Source of the DNA: a virus
Length of the DNA: 61,224 nucleotides
Direction: 5' to 3' (one strand)
IMG/VR virus record: IMGVR_UViG_3300005253_000610
Span: 1 to 61,224 of that record
Shown: positions 25,123 through 32,989 of the stretch, in pieces
Position numbering within the stretch: the stretch's first letter is position 1
How the letters are laid out: each line of letters begins with the position of its first letter
Made by a program: the position numbers and the translations under genes
Notes under the pieces: generated by a model
What the model saw: only the letters and a program-made list of their open reading frames with translations
What the model was told of the DNA's origin: nothing
Databases searched by the model: none

Positions 25123-25769
25123 GTGCCTATATCCCTGCCTTTCCTCAATGACTCCCACGCATCCATCCACTTCTGCGCCATGATTGCATGTGGCGGATAG
25201 GGAGATGCGGGATCGTTATAGTTCGGGCTACCAGCTAACAGGCGTATCAGTGACCAGAAGGCAGACACATGCGCTGCCGATACCAGTACCCTCTTCTCCG
25301 CCTGAGTAGGCAGCTCATCAAGATACTCTGTAACACCTTTGAGGATATTAGATGCCGAATCAATATCCCCCACGTCCTCGATGTTATTGATCACATCCCC
25401 CCATGTGCGGAACATCGACTCATACTCTTCCCGCTTGAGGTTACGCCTGTGTATCGCATCCATCTGCGACTCCCGCTTGAACCGATCAAATGGCCTAGAG
25501 GGGTTCGCGCTTATATAAGATACGATCAGGTGCTCTATCGCAAACCGTATCGCCCACTCCTCATCACGGTAGAACTGTTCCCGTACCATGCGATTCCACC
25601 CGCTGAGCGCCTCGTCTGTAAGGTGTGGCATCTCGATCCGTGACCGCTTGTGGTCCCGACGCTGATACTCCGGCATCCCAGATAGGGGTGGGCAATCCCA
25701 CTGATTAGGATCACGGAACGGTATGAGGAATGCGGGGGGTACAGTGATGTCTTTGTCCTTCTCCTCCAC
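25119..25769 (-). CDS. Hypothetical protein
   Basis: 216 residues, mostly helical with Arg/Asp pairs (RRDHKRSRIEMPHL, EEWAIRFAIEHLIVSYI). No catalytic motif is evident. It starts directly after the TM peptide gene stop and couples to the next gene by ATGA. Confidence 0.5.
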   Translation of the reverse strand: MEEKDKDITVPPAFLIPFRDPNQWDCPPLSGMPEYQRRDHKRSRIEMPHLTDEALSGWNRMVREQFYRDEEWAIRFAIEHLIVSYISANPSRPFDRFKRESQMDAIHRRNLKREEYESMFRTWGDVINNIEDVGDIDSASNILKGVTEYLDELPTQAEKRVLVSAAHVSAFWSLIRLLAGSPNYNDPASPYPPHAIMAQKWMDAWESLRKGRDIGT

Positions 25770-25961
25770 CTATCCCCCTAACAGCCTAACCATTAGCCAG
25801 AAACTTATCCCCGCAAACGTACCAGAGATACATCCTGCAATCACCCGCTCTGCTACGTCCTTCCAGTTTATGTGTCCCCGCCAGCGGAACGGCCCTACGT
25901 AGTGCGCCTTCATATGGTCAGCTAAGTAGTCCCAGTAATCCTCTATTGTTGGTTCAACCAC
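25770..25961 (-). CDS. Single-pass membrane protein
   Basis: 63 residues. The first 40 are hydrophilic and Trp/Asp-rich; the C-terminus is one transmembrane helix (GCISGTFAGISFWLMVRLL). It overlaps the Cys-rich gene by 8 bp. Role unknown. Confidence 0.45.
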   Translation of the reverse strand: MVEPTIEDYWDYLADHMKAHYVGPFRWRGHINWKDVAERVIAGCISGTFAGISFWLMVRLLGG

Positions 25962-26082
25962 CTACGCACCCTCCACATCCACAGTCCTTCCCATGCAGCG
26001 GCTTCAGTCCTGCCCAGAATGCTGCCAGCTCTACACACTTTATACACACACAATCTATGTCATGTGTTGGACCTACGGGCAT
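25954..26082 (-). CDS. Cysteine-rich mini-protein
   Basis: 42 residues from the ATG one base after the upstream stop, with AGAAAGG before it. Six cysteines, ending CGCGGCVGG with an earlier CVCIKC. Zinc or iron-sulfur binding is likely. A longer frame overlapping the zinc-ribbon gene in another frame is probably a shadow. Confidence 0.45.
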   Translation of the reverse strand: MPVGPTHDIDCVCIKCVELAAFWAGLKPLHGKDCGCGGCVGG

Positions 26083-26083
26083 T

Positions 26084-26578
26084 CTAACCTTTCTGTCGGG
26101 CAGCGCGTCGTCCTCTAGCGTTTCTGGTTTTCTTCTTCGTATCTTCGCTCGGCCTCTTACCTTTAGCCCTGTCTTCCGCCGCACGGTTGACATCTAGCCC
26201 GGCCTCCTTTACTTCCTTCCGCCCCTCTTCATAGAGGTAGGGGCGTGTGTTCTTGTTATACTCATGTGATTCCTTAGCAATGTCATCCCATACCTCAACT
26301 GCTTCATCGGTCTTCAGTCCTGCCGTGGACTTAGGATCGGGCGGGTTGGGGACATAGACCGTCTTCGTGAACCCATCACCCTTGAAGGATACATACTGGT
26401 CACGGTAGACAGGTACACGCTTAGCTGGAAGGCCACAACAATGTAAGGTTACAGGGTAGTCGTCTCCCTCAAAGTCTGGGATACCACATACCGCTTGACA
26501 GGGTATAGTATCATCTTCGTACGAACCGACTGCTTCAAACATGTGCTCCTCAGAGCACTTGTAGTCATATCGAGGCAA
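26084..26578 (-). CDS. FmdB-like zinc-ribbon protein, restarted at TTG after HNH invasion
   Basis: About 164 residues from TTG 26578, preceded by GGAGGGGGG. It begins (M)PRYDYKCSEEHMFEA, the FmdB-type ribbon opening, with later cysteines CQAVCG and HCCG, an FTKTVYVPNPPDPKS stretch and a Lys/Arg-rich tail. The HNH gene ends 14 bases inside this frame. Upstream, at 27057, another PRYDFTCDEGHTFEA opening is truncated after 20 codons. The present gene therefore appears to be the intact partner of that remnant. Confidence 0.6.
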   Translation of the reverse strand: MPRYDYKCSEEHMFEAVGSYEDDTIPCQAVCGIPDFEGDDYPVTLHCCGLPAKRVPVYRDQYVSFKGDGFTKTVYVPNPPDPKSTAGLKTDEAVEVWDDIAKESHEYNKNTRPYLYEEGRKEVKEAGLDVNRAAEDRAKGKRPSEDTKKKTRNARGRRAARQKG

Positions 26579-27002
26579 GAGCTGCCCCCCTCCGCTCACG
26601 CTGACGAAGCGTTCTACATCGTTGGCAGTAGCGACGCCTACTAGTAAATCTGTCAAACGCGTGCCCACGCTGACACAGATCAGATGGGTACTTAATAAAC
26701 CAATTGGAGGTACGGCCCTTACGTGCTGCGTCTTGCATGTTATCTTGATTAGTCCCTAGAAAGAGATGGCCTGGATTTGCACAGGGCGGATTGTCGCAAT
26801 GGTGTAGCACAAAGAGCCCATCAGGGATCGATCCCACCAATAAACGATAGGCTAATCGGTGTGTATACTCAAGGTGCTTATTAACAGACATCTGCCCATA
26901 GCCCTTTCCACTACAGGCACGCACCCACGGCCAGCAATCGTTGGGATGGCCAATTTGGATACCATCAAAAAATCTATCCACTACTGAACTTGCCCTAGAC
27001 AT
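26565..27002 (-). CDS. HNH homing-type endonuclease
   Basis: 145 residues from ATG 27002. CWPWVRACSGKGYGQ, HRLAYRLLVG, VLHHCDNPPCANPGHLFLG (catalytic HH and the N/H positions of HNH_3 enzymes) and GTNQDNMQDAARKGR are diagnostic. Two Cys pairs near the C-terminus (CQRGH, CQRC) add a zinc knuckle. Free-standing HNH genes of this kind spread by cutting alleles that lack them. It sits exactly between a 20-codon zinc-ribbon remnant and the functional zinc-ribbon gene. Confidence 0.85.
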   Translation of the reverse strand: MSRASSVVDRFFDGIQIGHPNDCWPWVRACSGKGYGQMSVNKHLEYTHRLAYRLLVGSIPDGLFVLHHCDNPPCANPGHLFLGTNQDNMQDAARKGRTSNWFIKYPSDLCQRGHAFDRFTSRRRYCQRCRTLRQRERRGAALASI

Positions 27003-27057
27003 ACTGTGCCTCGAAGGTGTGGCCTTCATCACATGTAAAATCATAACGGGGCATCAT
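26995..27057 (-). pseudogene. N-terminal remnant of an FmdB-like zinc-ribbon gene
   Basis: 20 codons: an MM start, then PRYDFTCDEGHTFEAQYV and a TAG. It matches the opening of the protein at 26578 (PRYDYKCSEEHMFEA) but with different codons. AGAGGTAC lies upstream, so it is still translatable. Its stop overlaps the ATG of the HNH gene, marking the invasion point. It may act as a leader that couples HNH translation. Confidence 0.6.
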
Positions 27058-27149
27058 GTACCTCTATATAAATAGCAGCCGAGCGTAAGCGTGTTGGACT
27101 ATCGCTTAGTAATCCAATACCACACAACAGCAGTCATATCTAGGGATAA

Positions 27150-27317
27150 CTAATCTCCGTCCCACCAGGAGGGATCACGTGTAACAGCTAGCCTACTAAG
27201 TGCCGTCTTAAGCCCAGATGAAGGTGTTGATACTTGGTCCAGCATGTGGACTACAACATCAATGCGTTTTTGCATCTCTAGTAATCTACTCAACCGTACT
27301 GTAACTAGTGTTTCCAT
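27150..27317 (-). CDS. Small hypothetical helical protein
   Basis: 55 residues from ATG 27317, which overlaps the TAA of the upstream gene. A helix-rich start (LVTVRLSRLLEMQKRIDVVVHML) is followed by a short tail ending PSWWDGD. It lies downstream of a repeated junction sequence (see repeats). Role unknown. Confidence 0.4.
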   Translation of the reverse strand: METLVTVRLSRLLEMQKRIDVVVHMLDQVSTPSSGLKTALSRLAVTRDPSWWDGD

Positions 27318-27334
27318 TATAACCCCCACCTCCA
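27315..27334 (-). repeat. Repeated stop/ribosome-site/start junction, diverged copy
   Basis: A variant of the 20-base junction sequence. On the minus strand the upstream gene ends ...LWRWGL-stop over GGAGG, then a purine-rich spacer and the ATG of the next gene. It differs from the two identical copies at 27478 and 27945 by a few bases. Confidence 0.6.
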
Positions 27335-27481
27335 AAGTGTATACATAACTCGCTTCCACCACGAGCTACCTTCATAAAGCCTTACCTCCCCACAAATACA
27401 GGGCGTGTAGAGGTGTGGTATATGATATCGCGTCAACTCGACGGACCAACTATGTCTGCCCAGCCCCGTCTCACACTTCAT
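27317..27481 (-). CDS. Small Cys-containing hypothetical protein
   Basis: About 54 residues starting at ATG 27481 with GGAGG 10 bases upstream inside the repeated junction. It contains CETG and TPCICGE, possibly a metal site, and ends WKRVMYTLWRWGL, whose last codons are the ribosome site of the next gene. No function recognised. Confidence 0.4.
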   Translation of the reverse strand: MKCETGLGRHSWSVELTRYHIPHLYTPCICGEVRLYEGSSWWKRVMYTLWRWGL

Positions 27482-27498
27482 AATAGCCCCAACCTCCA
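27478..27498 (-). repeat. Repeated stop/ribosome-site/start junction
   Basis: 21 bases identical to the copy at 27945-27965. On the minus strand GGAGGTTGGGGCTATTATGA contains the Shine-Dalgarno, the last codons of the upstream gene (...WRLGLL), its TGA and the next ATG. Confidence 0.85.
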
Positions 27499-27948
27499 AA
27501 CTAAAATCACGCTAGGGAATGGTGCTGGACCGTCTTGTCCGCCGAACTTCAACCTCCCCTTAATAAACCGTGGCGTCAGTACGCCTTCAACATACTCGTG
27601 CCACCATTTGACATCAGTTGTAGCCTTCAGCAGGCCCACAACCAGTGCAGCATTACCGGCCTCTACCTCATATGCAGCCTTAGCGATCCAGTCCCCTACC
27701 CCTTTACCGTAAGGCGGATTCATAAAGACTTTCCCATCCCATACACGAGCGAGGCCGTCCATCCCAACTGAACCATCGAAGAGTCTACCGCCCGCATCAA
27801 GGACTCGCTCAACTGTATACTGCCCTCGTGTTCCACACGGGTCTAGATCAAATCCATTGAACTCTGCCCATAGTTCATCAAATAAATCACGAGGCGTCTC
27901 CCAGTCAGCTCCTTGTGATGGGAGTATGTACCCCCTATCCCCACTCAT
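27478..27948 (-). CDS. Phage Dam-type N6-adenine DNA methyltransferase
   Basis: About 156 residues from ATG 27948. DWETPRDLFDELWAEF, FDLDPCGTRGQ and VFMNPPYGKGVGDWI (NPPY catalytic motif) are the hallmark of the compact phage Dam family (Pfam Dam type). It methylates adenine N6, protecting phage DNA or altering regulation. A second copy of the same family is at 39853. Its start and its stop both lie in repeated junctions. Confidence 0.85.
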   Translation of the reverse strand: MSGDRGYILPSQGADWETPRDLFDELWAEFNGFDLDPCGTRGQYTVERVLDAGGRLFDGSVGMDGLARVWDGKVFMNPPYGKGVGDWIAKAAYEVEAGNAALVVGLLKATTDVKWWHEYVEGVLTPRFIKGRLKFGGQDGPAPFPSVILVWRLGLL

Positions 27949-27965
27949 AATAGCCCCAACCTCCA
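27945..27965 (-). repeat. Repeated stop/ribosome-site/start junction
   Basis: The second perfect copy of the 21-base junction. The upstream glycosyltransferase ends KLWRLGLL over it and the Dam methylase starts at its ATG. Confidence 0.85.
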
Positions 27966-28634
27966 TAGTTTGATGTGGTCCGCCGTCAGGTACAGGTGCG
28001 CCTTGATCCCATACCCCGCTGCCTGCACCTTACGCCAGAACCAGATGTCTTCCGTTCCTCGTAAGTGTCCTTCTTGGTCATGTTCCATATGGAACCAGGG
28101 CCTAGATACCATACCAAAAATAGGAGCCTCATCGTCTAACTTGGTCCCTGCTAGTTCCATAATATGGGTCCGGTCCTTCTGCCTTACATCAAACAAGCTA
28201 CGAGGCAGCAAGGCACCTGACATCCCCGTCATATCTACATCAATGGTCCCCTGTCTCGCATACGTAACTGGAACAAACGGGTTCTCTGGTACTACAATTG
28301 TACTACCAGATTTTGTAGCATCATTATACGCCATCGGATGCGGCCTATTGCTCTCGTCCACTGCCATGCAGGGTGCAACATGGATGCTGTATGAGTCCTC
28401 CTCTGTCATGCCTAAGAGGGTTTCGATTGTCCCCGGTACAGGGATCACATCAAAGTCCACAATAAATAGATAGTCATGTGATGTAGCAAGGAACCGTTCT
28501 GCCTGTACATTCCTCTGATGCTCTATGGTATACGGTCCCTTCACAATATCAACAGGGTACGGCTGCTCACACATCCACTGTGCTGTCTCAGCATGGATGA
28601 CTTCGCGGGTGATGCAGCTAATCAATACACTCAT
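27945..28634 (-). CDS. Glycosyltransferase-like protein (GT-A fold)
   Basis: About 229 residues from ATG 28634. HQRNVQAERFLATSHDYLF then IVDFDVIPVPGTIETLL carries a DxD-like metal site after a nucleotide-binding strand. Later come GMSGALLPR, PWFHMEHDQEGHLRGTEDIWF and WRKVQAAGYGIK, typical of acceptor-side family GT-A enzymes. It resembles 18241. Sugar acceptor unknown; candidates are hypermodified bases or virion proteins. Confidence 0.65.
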   Translation of the reverse strand: MSVLISCITREVIHAETAQWMCEQPYPVDIVKGPYTIEHQRNVQAERFLATSHDYLFIVDFDVIPVPGTIETLLGMTEEDSYSIHVAPCMAVDESNRPHPMAYNDATKSGSTIVVPENPFVPVTYARQGTIDVDMTGMSGALLPRSLFDVRQKDRTHIMELAGTKLDDEAPIFGMVSRPWFHMEHDQEGHLRGTEDIWFWRKVQAAGYGIKAHLYLTADHIKLWRLGLL

Positions 28635-28657
28635 GCGAATAGCACCCAACCTACCCA
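28631..28657 (-). repeat. Degenerate junction repeat before the glycosyltransferase
   Basis: GGTTGGGTGCTATTCGCATGA on the minus strand resembles the 27478/27945 junction (GGTTGGGGCTATTATGA), with one insertion block. It contains the stop of the membrane peptide and the ATG of the glycosyltransferase. Confidence 0.45.
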
Positions 28658-28732
28658 TACTCCTATACTAACACCGAAGGCATAGCTGCTCAATGCTATA
28701 ACCTCAATAGCAACCAAGTATTTCAAGTCCAT
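28631..28732 (-). CDS. 33-residue single-pass membrane peptide
   Basis: The start ATG 28732 is seven bases after AGGAGG, which lies in the 3' coding end of the DNA polymerase gene. A short N-terminus (MDLKYLV) is followed by one hydrophobic helix with Ser/Tyr/Gly and a Trp-rich end (GVWVGWVLFA). It ends in ATGA at the next gene. Similar in size to the peptides at 12325 and 34769. Confidence 0.5.
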   Translation of the reverse strand: MDLKYLVAIEVIALSSYAFGVSIGVWVGWVLFA

Positions 28733-31136
28733 GTCGCCCCCTCCTATTATGCGTGCCCTGCCAGTCCTGCCCTACCCCCACATCCACCATCAATGGCACC
28801 CCCTCAAGTGGTTGATCCAGACACATTAAGCTTACCATAGCCGTCTCGTACCTGTCAAATGGTAAATTTACTTCTGACAAAAGTTCGTCATGCACCTGAA
28901 GCAGCAGCCTCCCCCCTTCCAACTTACTCACGGCATTACAAGCCATCCTCGTTATGTCTGCCGCCGTACCCTGTAGAATGTGGTTAATTCCTGCCCGCTC
29001 CGCCGCCTCACGCATACTCTTATCCCCCGATACAAGGTCAGGCAGTATACGTGGCCGACCGAATGCAGTGTATGATGTATTCTTCTGCTCTCTCATTCGT
29101 TGTATGGCAAAAGGAACCCACTCACGGAAGTAGTGTACATAGGTGTAGGTAAGTTCCTGTATACTACGAGTTGTCTCGCGTAAGGTAGGCGGCTCGCCTA
29201 ATGATGGGTCTTGGAGGATCAGCTTCTCCAGTACCTCCTGCACCTGCTGTCCCTTACTCCCGTACAGTGCGCCGAACATAAAGTTCTTTGCCCTAGTACG
29301 CAGTACCTTATACTCCCCTTGATCCTCATATGGAACATGGAACAGCTTGTGTACATTCTGTGCATGTAAGTCGCCCTCGTATGTATCCGGGTCATTGTTG
29401 ACTATTTTCATCAACAATGGATCACGTGAGGAGAAGGCGGCACACCTTAGCTCTAGACCCTGGTAGTCTGCTGCGAGCAGTATCTTCCCATCTTCAGCAA
29501 CAAAATGGCCGCGCCATAAGAGGGAAACCTGCGTTAAGTTAGGGTCACGGGACGATATCCGCCCGCTTCTAACATAGGCGTTAGTAAACGTGGTATGTAT
29601 TCTACTGTCTGTTTGCGTGTCTTCTACCCATCCCTCAAGAAACTCCTTATACTTCTCCAGTCCTCTCCACCTAACGAGCAAGGAGATAGCGGGATGCTCA
29701 TGCTGCATACGTAAGAGCGCAAGAGCACTGACTGACGGTTGCCCTGTCTTCTGAGATACAGCCTGGATGGAGATACCTAAGTGTCGGTGTAGCCACTCGA
29801 CTAGCTGGGCAGAGGAGCCGGGCATTATAGGCTGGGGACTGTGGAATACTCCTACTCCCTTACATTCCTTACAGTCTCTCTTCTTGTTCTTTCCATTATG
29901 GCATCCCCTACACACATACCTCCTGTCGGGACGCATGAACCCAGAGTCCAGTGCAAGGATATTGATCGCCTTGTCTAGTGCATCTAGCTTCTCTGTAGTA
30001 TCCTTGAGTGCAACTTGTGCGCTCTCCCTGTCCAGCTTGATCCCTGCCAGCTCCATGTCAACAATTGTCTGCACCATGGGGAGATCAACGGAGTCATATA
30101 GCTGCTTAGCCTTGTCTGTCAACCCCTCTACTAGGTCCCGCTCCCCCTTCAGCGCCCAGTACGCATCACCACAGCAGTACCGTGCCACATCTTCAGGCGG
30201 TACATCAAGGATCGATCCCCCACCAGTCACATCGTCATACTGGATCATCCTTATACCATAGGTGCGGAGTATATAGTCCTTCAACCCTGCCCTCGGCTCC
30301 CCTGCTAGATAGGCAGCAAGCATCCCGTCTCCATGTAAGGGACCGGGGATTATACCATGACGGAGGAGGACAGCACAATCGTACTTCGCATTCCATCCAA
30401 CCCATGTCCTCTTCGGTAAACACTCCTTGAGCAACGCCATCCATCGAGGATCACTAGCCTCCCCGTAGAAACACTTATCTCCAAACGCAAGCCCAATACC
30501 TACAAGGATATCCTTCGTCTCATTTGGTGTACTGCCTGTAACAACTGTTTCAGTATCAATCCCAATTGGTATGGGCGTTAAAGGGGGACCGTCCCACCAG
30601 ATAGGGACAAGAGACGACGCCACATCCTCATAATCCTTGTCTTCCCTTACTAACTTCCATGTATACGGCAGTACATCTATCCTCTCTGTACTACCAATAG
30701 TTTCTAAGTCCTTGATACTATTCAAAGATATGTTCAACACAGGTGAGAGTTCAACCAATGCCTGCGCTGCATCCCACATCCGTTTATACTTATGTTTGTC
30801 TGTCTTCGGGGGGGTACGGACTAACACCTTTGCATCACTGCTTGACATACCTAGTTGGATCAAGTGCCACTCTAGCCATGTACTGACTCTATTCGCCGGG
30901 CCATCCTCTTGTGTAGTATCCGTAGCGTGTACGATGAGGACTTCTGGTGCTAACCTCCGCCAGTAGGGAAAGGCAGAAGGTTGGCAGATGATAGAGTCTC
31001 CTGACTTGAGAGAGCGCAGTGCTGTATCCCTCAAGCGTTGGGGTAGTAGGGTGCCAGACAGTCCTAATGCAACAGCACGGGTCCGAGCAAGGGCTTCGGT
31101 TGGGCCGAGGGAGTGGAGGTCAATGTATGCTGTCAT
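28704..31136 (-). CDS. Family A DNA polymerase with zinc-finger insertion
   Basis: 810 residues. 3'-5' exonuclease: IGIDTETV near 192, GWNAKYD and YCCGDAYW. Polymerase: motif A AADYQGLELR near 553, motif B RTRAKNFMFGALYG near 610 (Phe at the dNTP-discriminating position), motif C LLLQVHDELL near 745. Before PGSSAQL (about 404-430) a DnaJ-type finger (C-x2-C...C-x2-CKGVG) is inserted. The main replicative polymerase by position; no second polymerase is visible. Confidence 0.9.
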   Translation of the reverse strand: MTAYIDLHSLGPTEALARTRAVALGLSGTLLPQRLRDTALRSLKSGDSIICQPSAFPYWRRLAPEVLIVHATDTTQEDGPANRVSTWLEWHLIQLGMSSSDAKVLVRTPPKTDKHKYKRMWDAAQALVELSPVLNISLNSIKDLETIGSTERIDVLPYTWKLVREDKDYEDVASSLVPIWWDGPPLTPIPIGIDTETVVTGSTPNETKDILVGIGLAFGDKCFYGEASDPRWMALLKECLPKRTWVGWNAKYDCAVLLRHGIIPGPLHGDGMLAAYLAGEPRAGLKDYILRTYGIRMIQYDDVTGGGSILDVPPEDVARYCCGDAYWALKGERDLVEGLTDKAKQLYDSVDLPMVQTIVDMELAGIKLDRESAQVALKDTTEKLDALDKAINILALDSGFMRPDRRYVCRGCHNGKNKKRDCKECKGVGVFHSPQPIMPGSSAQLVEWLHRHLGISIQAVSQKTGQPSVSALALLRMQHEHPAISLLVRWRGLEKYKEFLEGWVEDTQTDSRIHTTFTNAYVRSGRISSRDPNLTQVSLLWRGHFVAEDGKILLAADYQGLELRCAAFSSRDPLLMKIVNNDPDTYEGDLHAQNVHKLFHVPYEDQGEYKVLRTRAKNFMFGALYGSKGQQVQEVLEKLILQDPSLGEPPTLRETTRSIQELTYTYVHYFREWVPFAIQRMREQKNTSYTAFGRPRILPDLVSGDKSMREAAERAGINHILQGTAADITRMACNAVSKLEGGRLLLQVHDELLSEVNLPFDRYETAMVSLMCLDQPLEGVPLMVDVGVGQDWQGTHNRRGRHGLEILGCY

Positions 31137-31369
31137 GGTACAGGCGGATAATCCACTAGTTCATTAAGTTCTGTTACCCTGCCTTGCAAATGCCTAACGT
31201 CAGCTTGCGCGTTATCGCGCTCGTGTAGAGCAGCTTCAGCAAACACGACAGCCTGAACATAATTTTCTGCTCCTGTTGCCTTCACCAACCGATCTAACAG
31301 TTCTGAGTACGCCTGTATCTCTACGCGGTCTAGCTCCGTCTGCTCCTCCGCACTAGGTTCAGCAGCCAT
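31133..31369 (-). CDS. Small coiled-coil hypothetical protein
   Basis: 78 residues, nearly all helical (AEEQTELDRVEIQAYSELL, HERDNAQADVRHLQGRVTEL), overlapping the polymerase start by four bases. It may be a polymerase accessory or an adaptor; nothing in the sequence proves this. Confidence 0.45.
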   Translation of the reverse strand: MAAEPSAEEQTELDRVEIQAYSELLDRLVKATGAENYVQAVVFAEAALHERDNAQADVRHLQGRVTELNELVDYPPVP

Positions 31370-31384
31370 AGCGCCCTTCCTCCT

Positions 31385-31612
31385 CTATCGCTCCACAATC
31401 TCACACATCTGTTCAGGATCAAACAAGTCAGCCAACAGTAACACATCCCCCCGGTAGTATATCTGATCACTGAACGCTCCCGCCATCCGCTTCAGTGCAA
31501 CACGATAAGACTTCGTAGGCTTACCAATAAGCGTCCAAAGCCTATCCCCCCGTACACGCACGCGCGCTTGGTATCGTGTGTTAGTACCGGCACATATACT
31601 TCCACTAGCCAT
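31385..31612 (-). CDS. Small hypothetical protein
   Basis: 75 residues from ATG 31612, with GGAGGGAGAGTAAG upstream. Basic strands (YQARVRVRGDRLWTLIG) and a helical centre (ALKRMAGAF) are visible. No family. A longer upstream ATG overlaps the preceding small gene. Confidence 0.5.
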   Translation of the reverse strand: MASGSICAGTNTRYQARVRVRGDRLWTLIGKPTKSYRVALKRMAGAFSDQIYYRGDVLLLADLFDPEQMCEIVER

Positions 31613-31613
31613 C

Positions 31614-31757
31614 TTACTCTCCCTCCTCTGTGGGGCCAAAGTCCACTCGATCAACTCCCAAGCGGTGTTGCTTCGCCACGGTCAGGAAGGCGTTAAGCAA
31701 GTTCTGAAACGTCGTGTTAGGCCGTTTGACGTGAAGCGTCACCTTTAGCTCAGCCAT
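31614..31757 (-). CDS. 47-residue hypothetical protein
   Basis: A small frame with AAGGGGG upstream of ATG 31757; its TAA sits four bases before the next ATG. The product is [17 protein letters not shown]-like at the start, then [12 protein letters not shown] and a [14 protein letters not shown] tail. A compact beta-alpha protein is plausible. It overlaps the uracil-DNA glycosylase C-terminus by 13 bp. Confidence 0.45.
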   Translation of the reverse strand: MAELKVTLHVKRPNTTFQNLLNAFLTVAKQHRLGVDRVDFGPTEEGE

Positions 31758-32317
31758 GTTTGGCCCCCTTCACTAACTAACGTAACTGCCCTTCTTAGAG
31801 AATCTAGTATACTCTGGTCCTGCATGTTCCATGTACCCCCTGTTCTTAGTGCATGTGAGGGATGCACACTGCCAACCACAATACGTCCATCCGGTAGCAT
31901 CCTCTGTAATGTAGCCATGTCATATGCCCTCGATCCTGGGAAGGATAAGTTTCCTGCTATAGTACCGAAGGCCACAATTACTTTCGGGTTGACCTCTTGT
32001 ATCTCGGCATCAAGCCACAGTGGAGGACAGGTAACAAGAGCGTTCGGGTGCGCGCGGAGATCGTTCCGAGGGGGGCGGCACTTCACCACGTTGGTCAAGA
32101 AGATTTCCTCTCTATCTAGCGGCACCCTTTCGAGTATTACATCCAGCCTCTTCCCCGCAGGCCCCACTAAGGGAAGTCCCTGCTTATCCTCCTCTGCACC
32201 GGGGGCTTCGGCTATCCCCATGATATCAGCGTTGGGATTCCCATGTCCTGGTACTACTTGGGTGCGAGTGCGGTGTAGCTCACATGAAGTACAGGAGAGC
32301 ATATCTTCTAGTGTCAT
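31745..32317 (-). CDS. Family 4 uracil-DNA glycosylase
   Basis: 190 residues from ATG 32317, which overlaps the upstream TGA as ATGA. Cys9, Cys12, Cys80 and Cys97 are positioned for the 4Fe-4S cluster of family 4 enzymes. [11 protein letters not shown] is the active-site loop, [12 protein letters not shown] is conserved, and VHPSHALR is motif 2. It removes uracil from DNA. In a phage this may protect a genome copied by a uracil-tolerant polymerase. Confidence 0.85.
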   Translation of the reverse strand: MTLEDMLSCTSCELHRTRTQVVPGHGNPNADIMGIAEAPGAEEDKQGLPLVGPAGKRLDVILERVPLDREEIFLTNVVKCRPPRNDLRAHPNALVTCPPLWLDAEIQEVNPKVIVAFGTIAGNLSFPGSRAYDMATLQRMLPDGRIVVGSVHPSHALRTGGTWNMQDQSILDSLRRAVTLVSEGGQTWLS

Positions 32318-32610
32318 GGCATCCCCCAGCCTGTTGTCGGGGTGCCTGCTGGTAGGCGGCAGCGTTCCTGCGCTAACTGTTGCATTTGGCGGTATATCTT
32401 GACGCCTCGAACAAACAGCGGCAACGCGGGCCAACTGTAGCTGTGAGGGTTTTGCAGGCGACCTGCTGATGACCGCACTGCACGACCGGCTTGCCCGTGG
32501 TAGTAGCCTCCGAGACCTGTTACCTTGTAGCCGCCCGCGCTGTTACGGGATGGCGTCGGCCCAGGTAGGCACTTGTAATCCTTCCTCTTCTGTTTAAGGT
32601 GATTGCTCAT
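32314..32610 (-). CDS. Small hypothetical protein
   Basis: 98 residues from ATG 32610 (GAGGTGCAGT upstream). Basic and Tyr/Gly-rich ([18 protein letters not shown]), with [18 protein letters not shown] near the end. No family; coupled to the glycosylase. Confidence 0.45.
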   Translation of the reverse strand: MSNHLKQKRKDYKCLPGPTPSRNSAGGYKVTGLGGYYHGQAGRAVRSSAGRLQNPHSYSWPALPLFVRGVKIYRQMQQLAQERCRLPAGTPTTGWGMP

Positions 32611-32986
32611 ACTGCACCTCATCTAGCGTCCGATGCCTATCCCTCTTAGCATTCCAATAACTGCTGACCATCTCATAGTCCCCTTCCAGTACAGTAACAA
32701 AGTCGCTCATCTTCCCCGGCCAAGGGAAGCGGATGCATACACGGAAGACTGCGAAGGTGTCCCGTATCACAGTAACGTCTATGATCTCATACTCCTCCGG
32801 CATGTTGACTACGGAAGGCAATCCTCTCTCTGTCATGACGAAATCGTAGTGCCTGCTTCTACCTAGTCCTACCCCTGTATCGGGAAGGAATTCCAATGCT
32901 GCCTCGATGATATTCCTCGGTAGGTATACATCCTTATGATATCTCATATAGCGGGAGTCATTGAGGTGTTCTTGTTCACGCTCCAT
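32594..32986 (-). CDS. Hypothetical protein
   Basis: 130 residues. Beta-rich (DVTVIRDTFAVFRVCIRF) with an acidic EEYEII element. It lies between the RGPD-domain gene B and the small basic gene, and the last 17 bp overlap the latter. No recognised domain. Confidence 0.45.
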   Translation of the reverse strand: MEREQEHLNDSRYMRYHKDVYLPRNIIEAALEFLPDTGVGLGRSRHYDFVMTERGLPSVVNMPEEYEIIDVTVIRDTFAVFRVCIRFPWPGKMSDFVTVLEGDYEMVSSYWNAKRDRHRTLDEVQYEQSP

Positions 32987-32989
32987 GCT

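Noticed and set aside
26083-26193. 79-residue frame covering the longer start of the Cys-rich gene
   Set aside because: It overlaps 110 bp of the zinc-ribbon gene in another frame; the ATG at 26082 has its own ribosome site.
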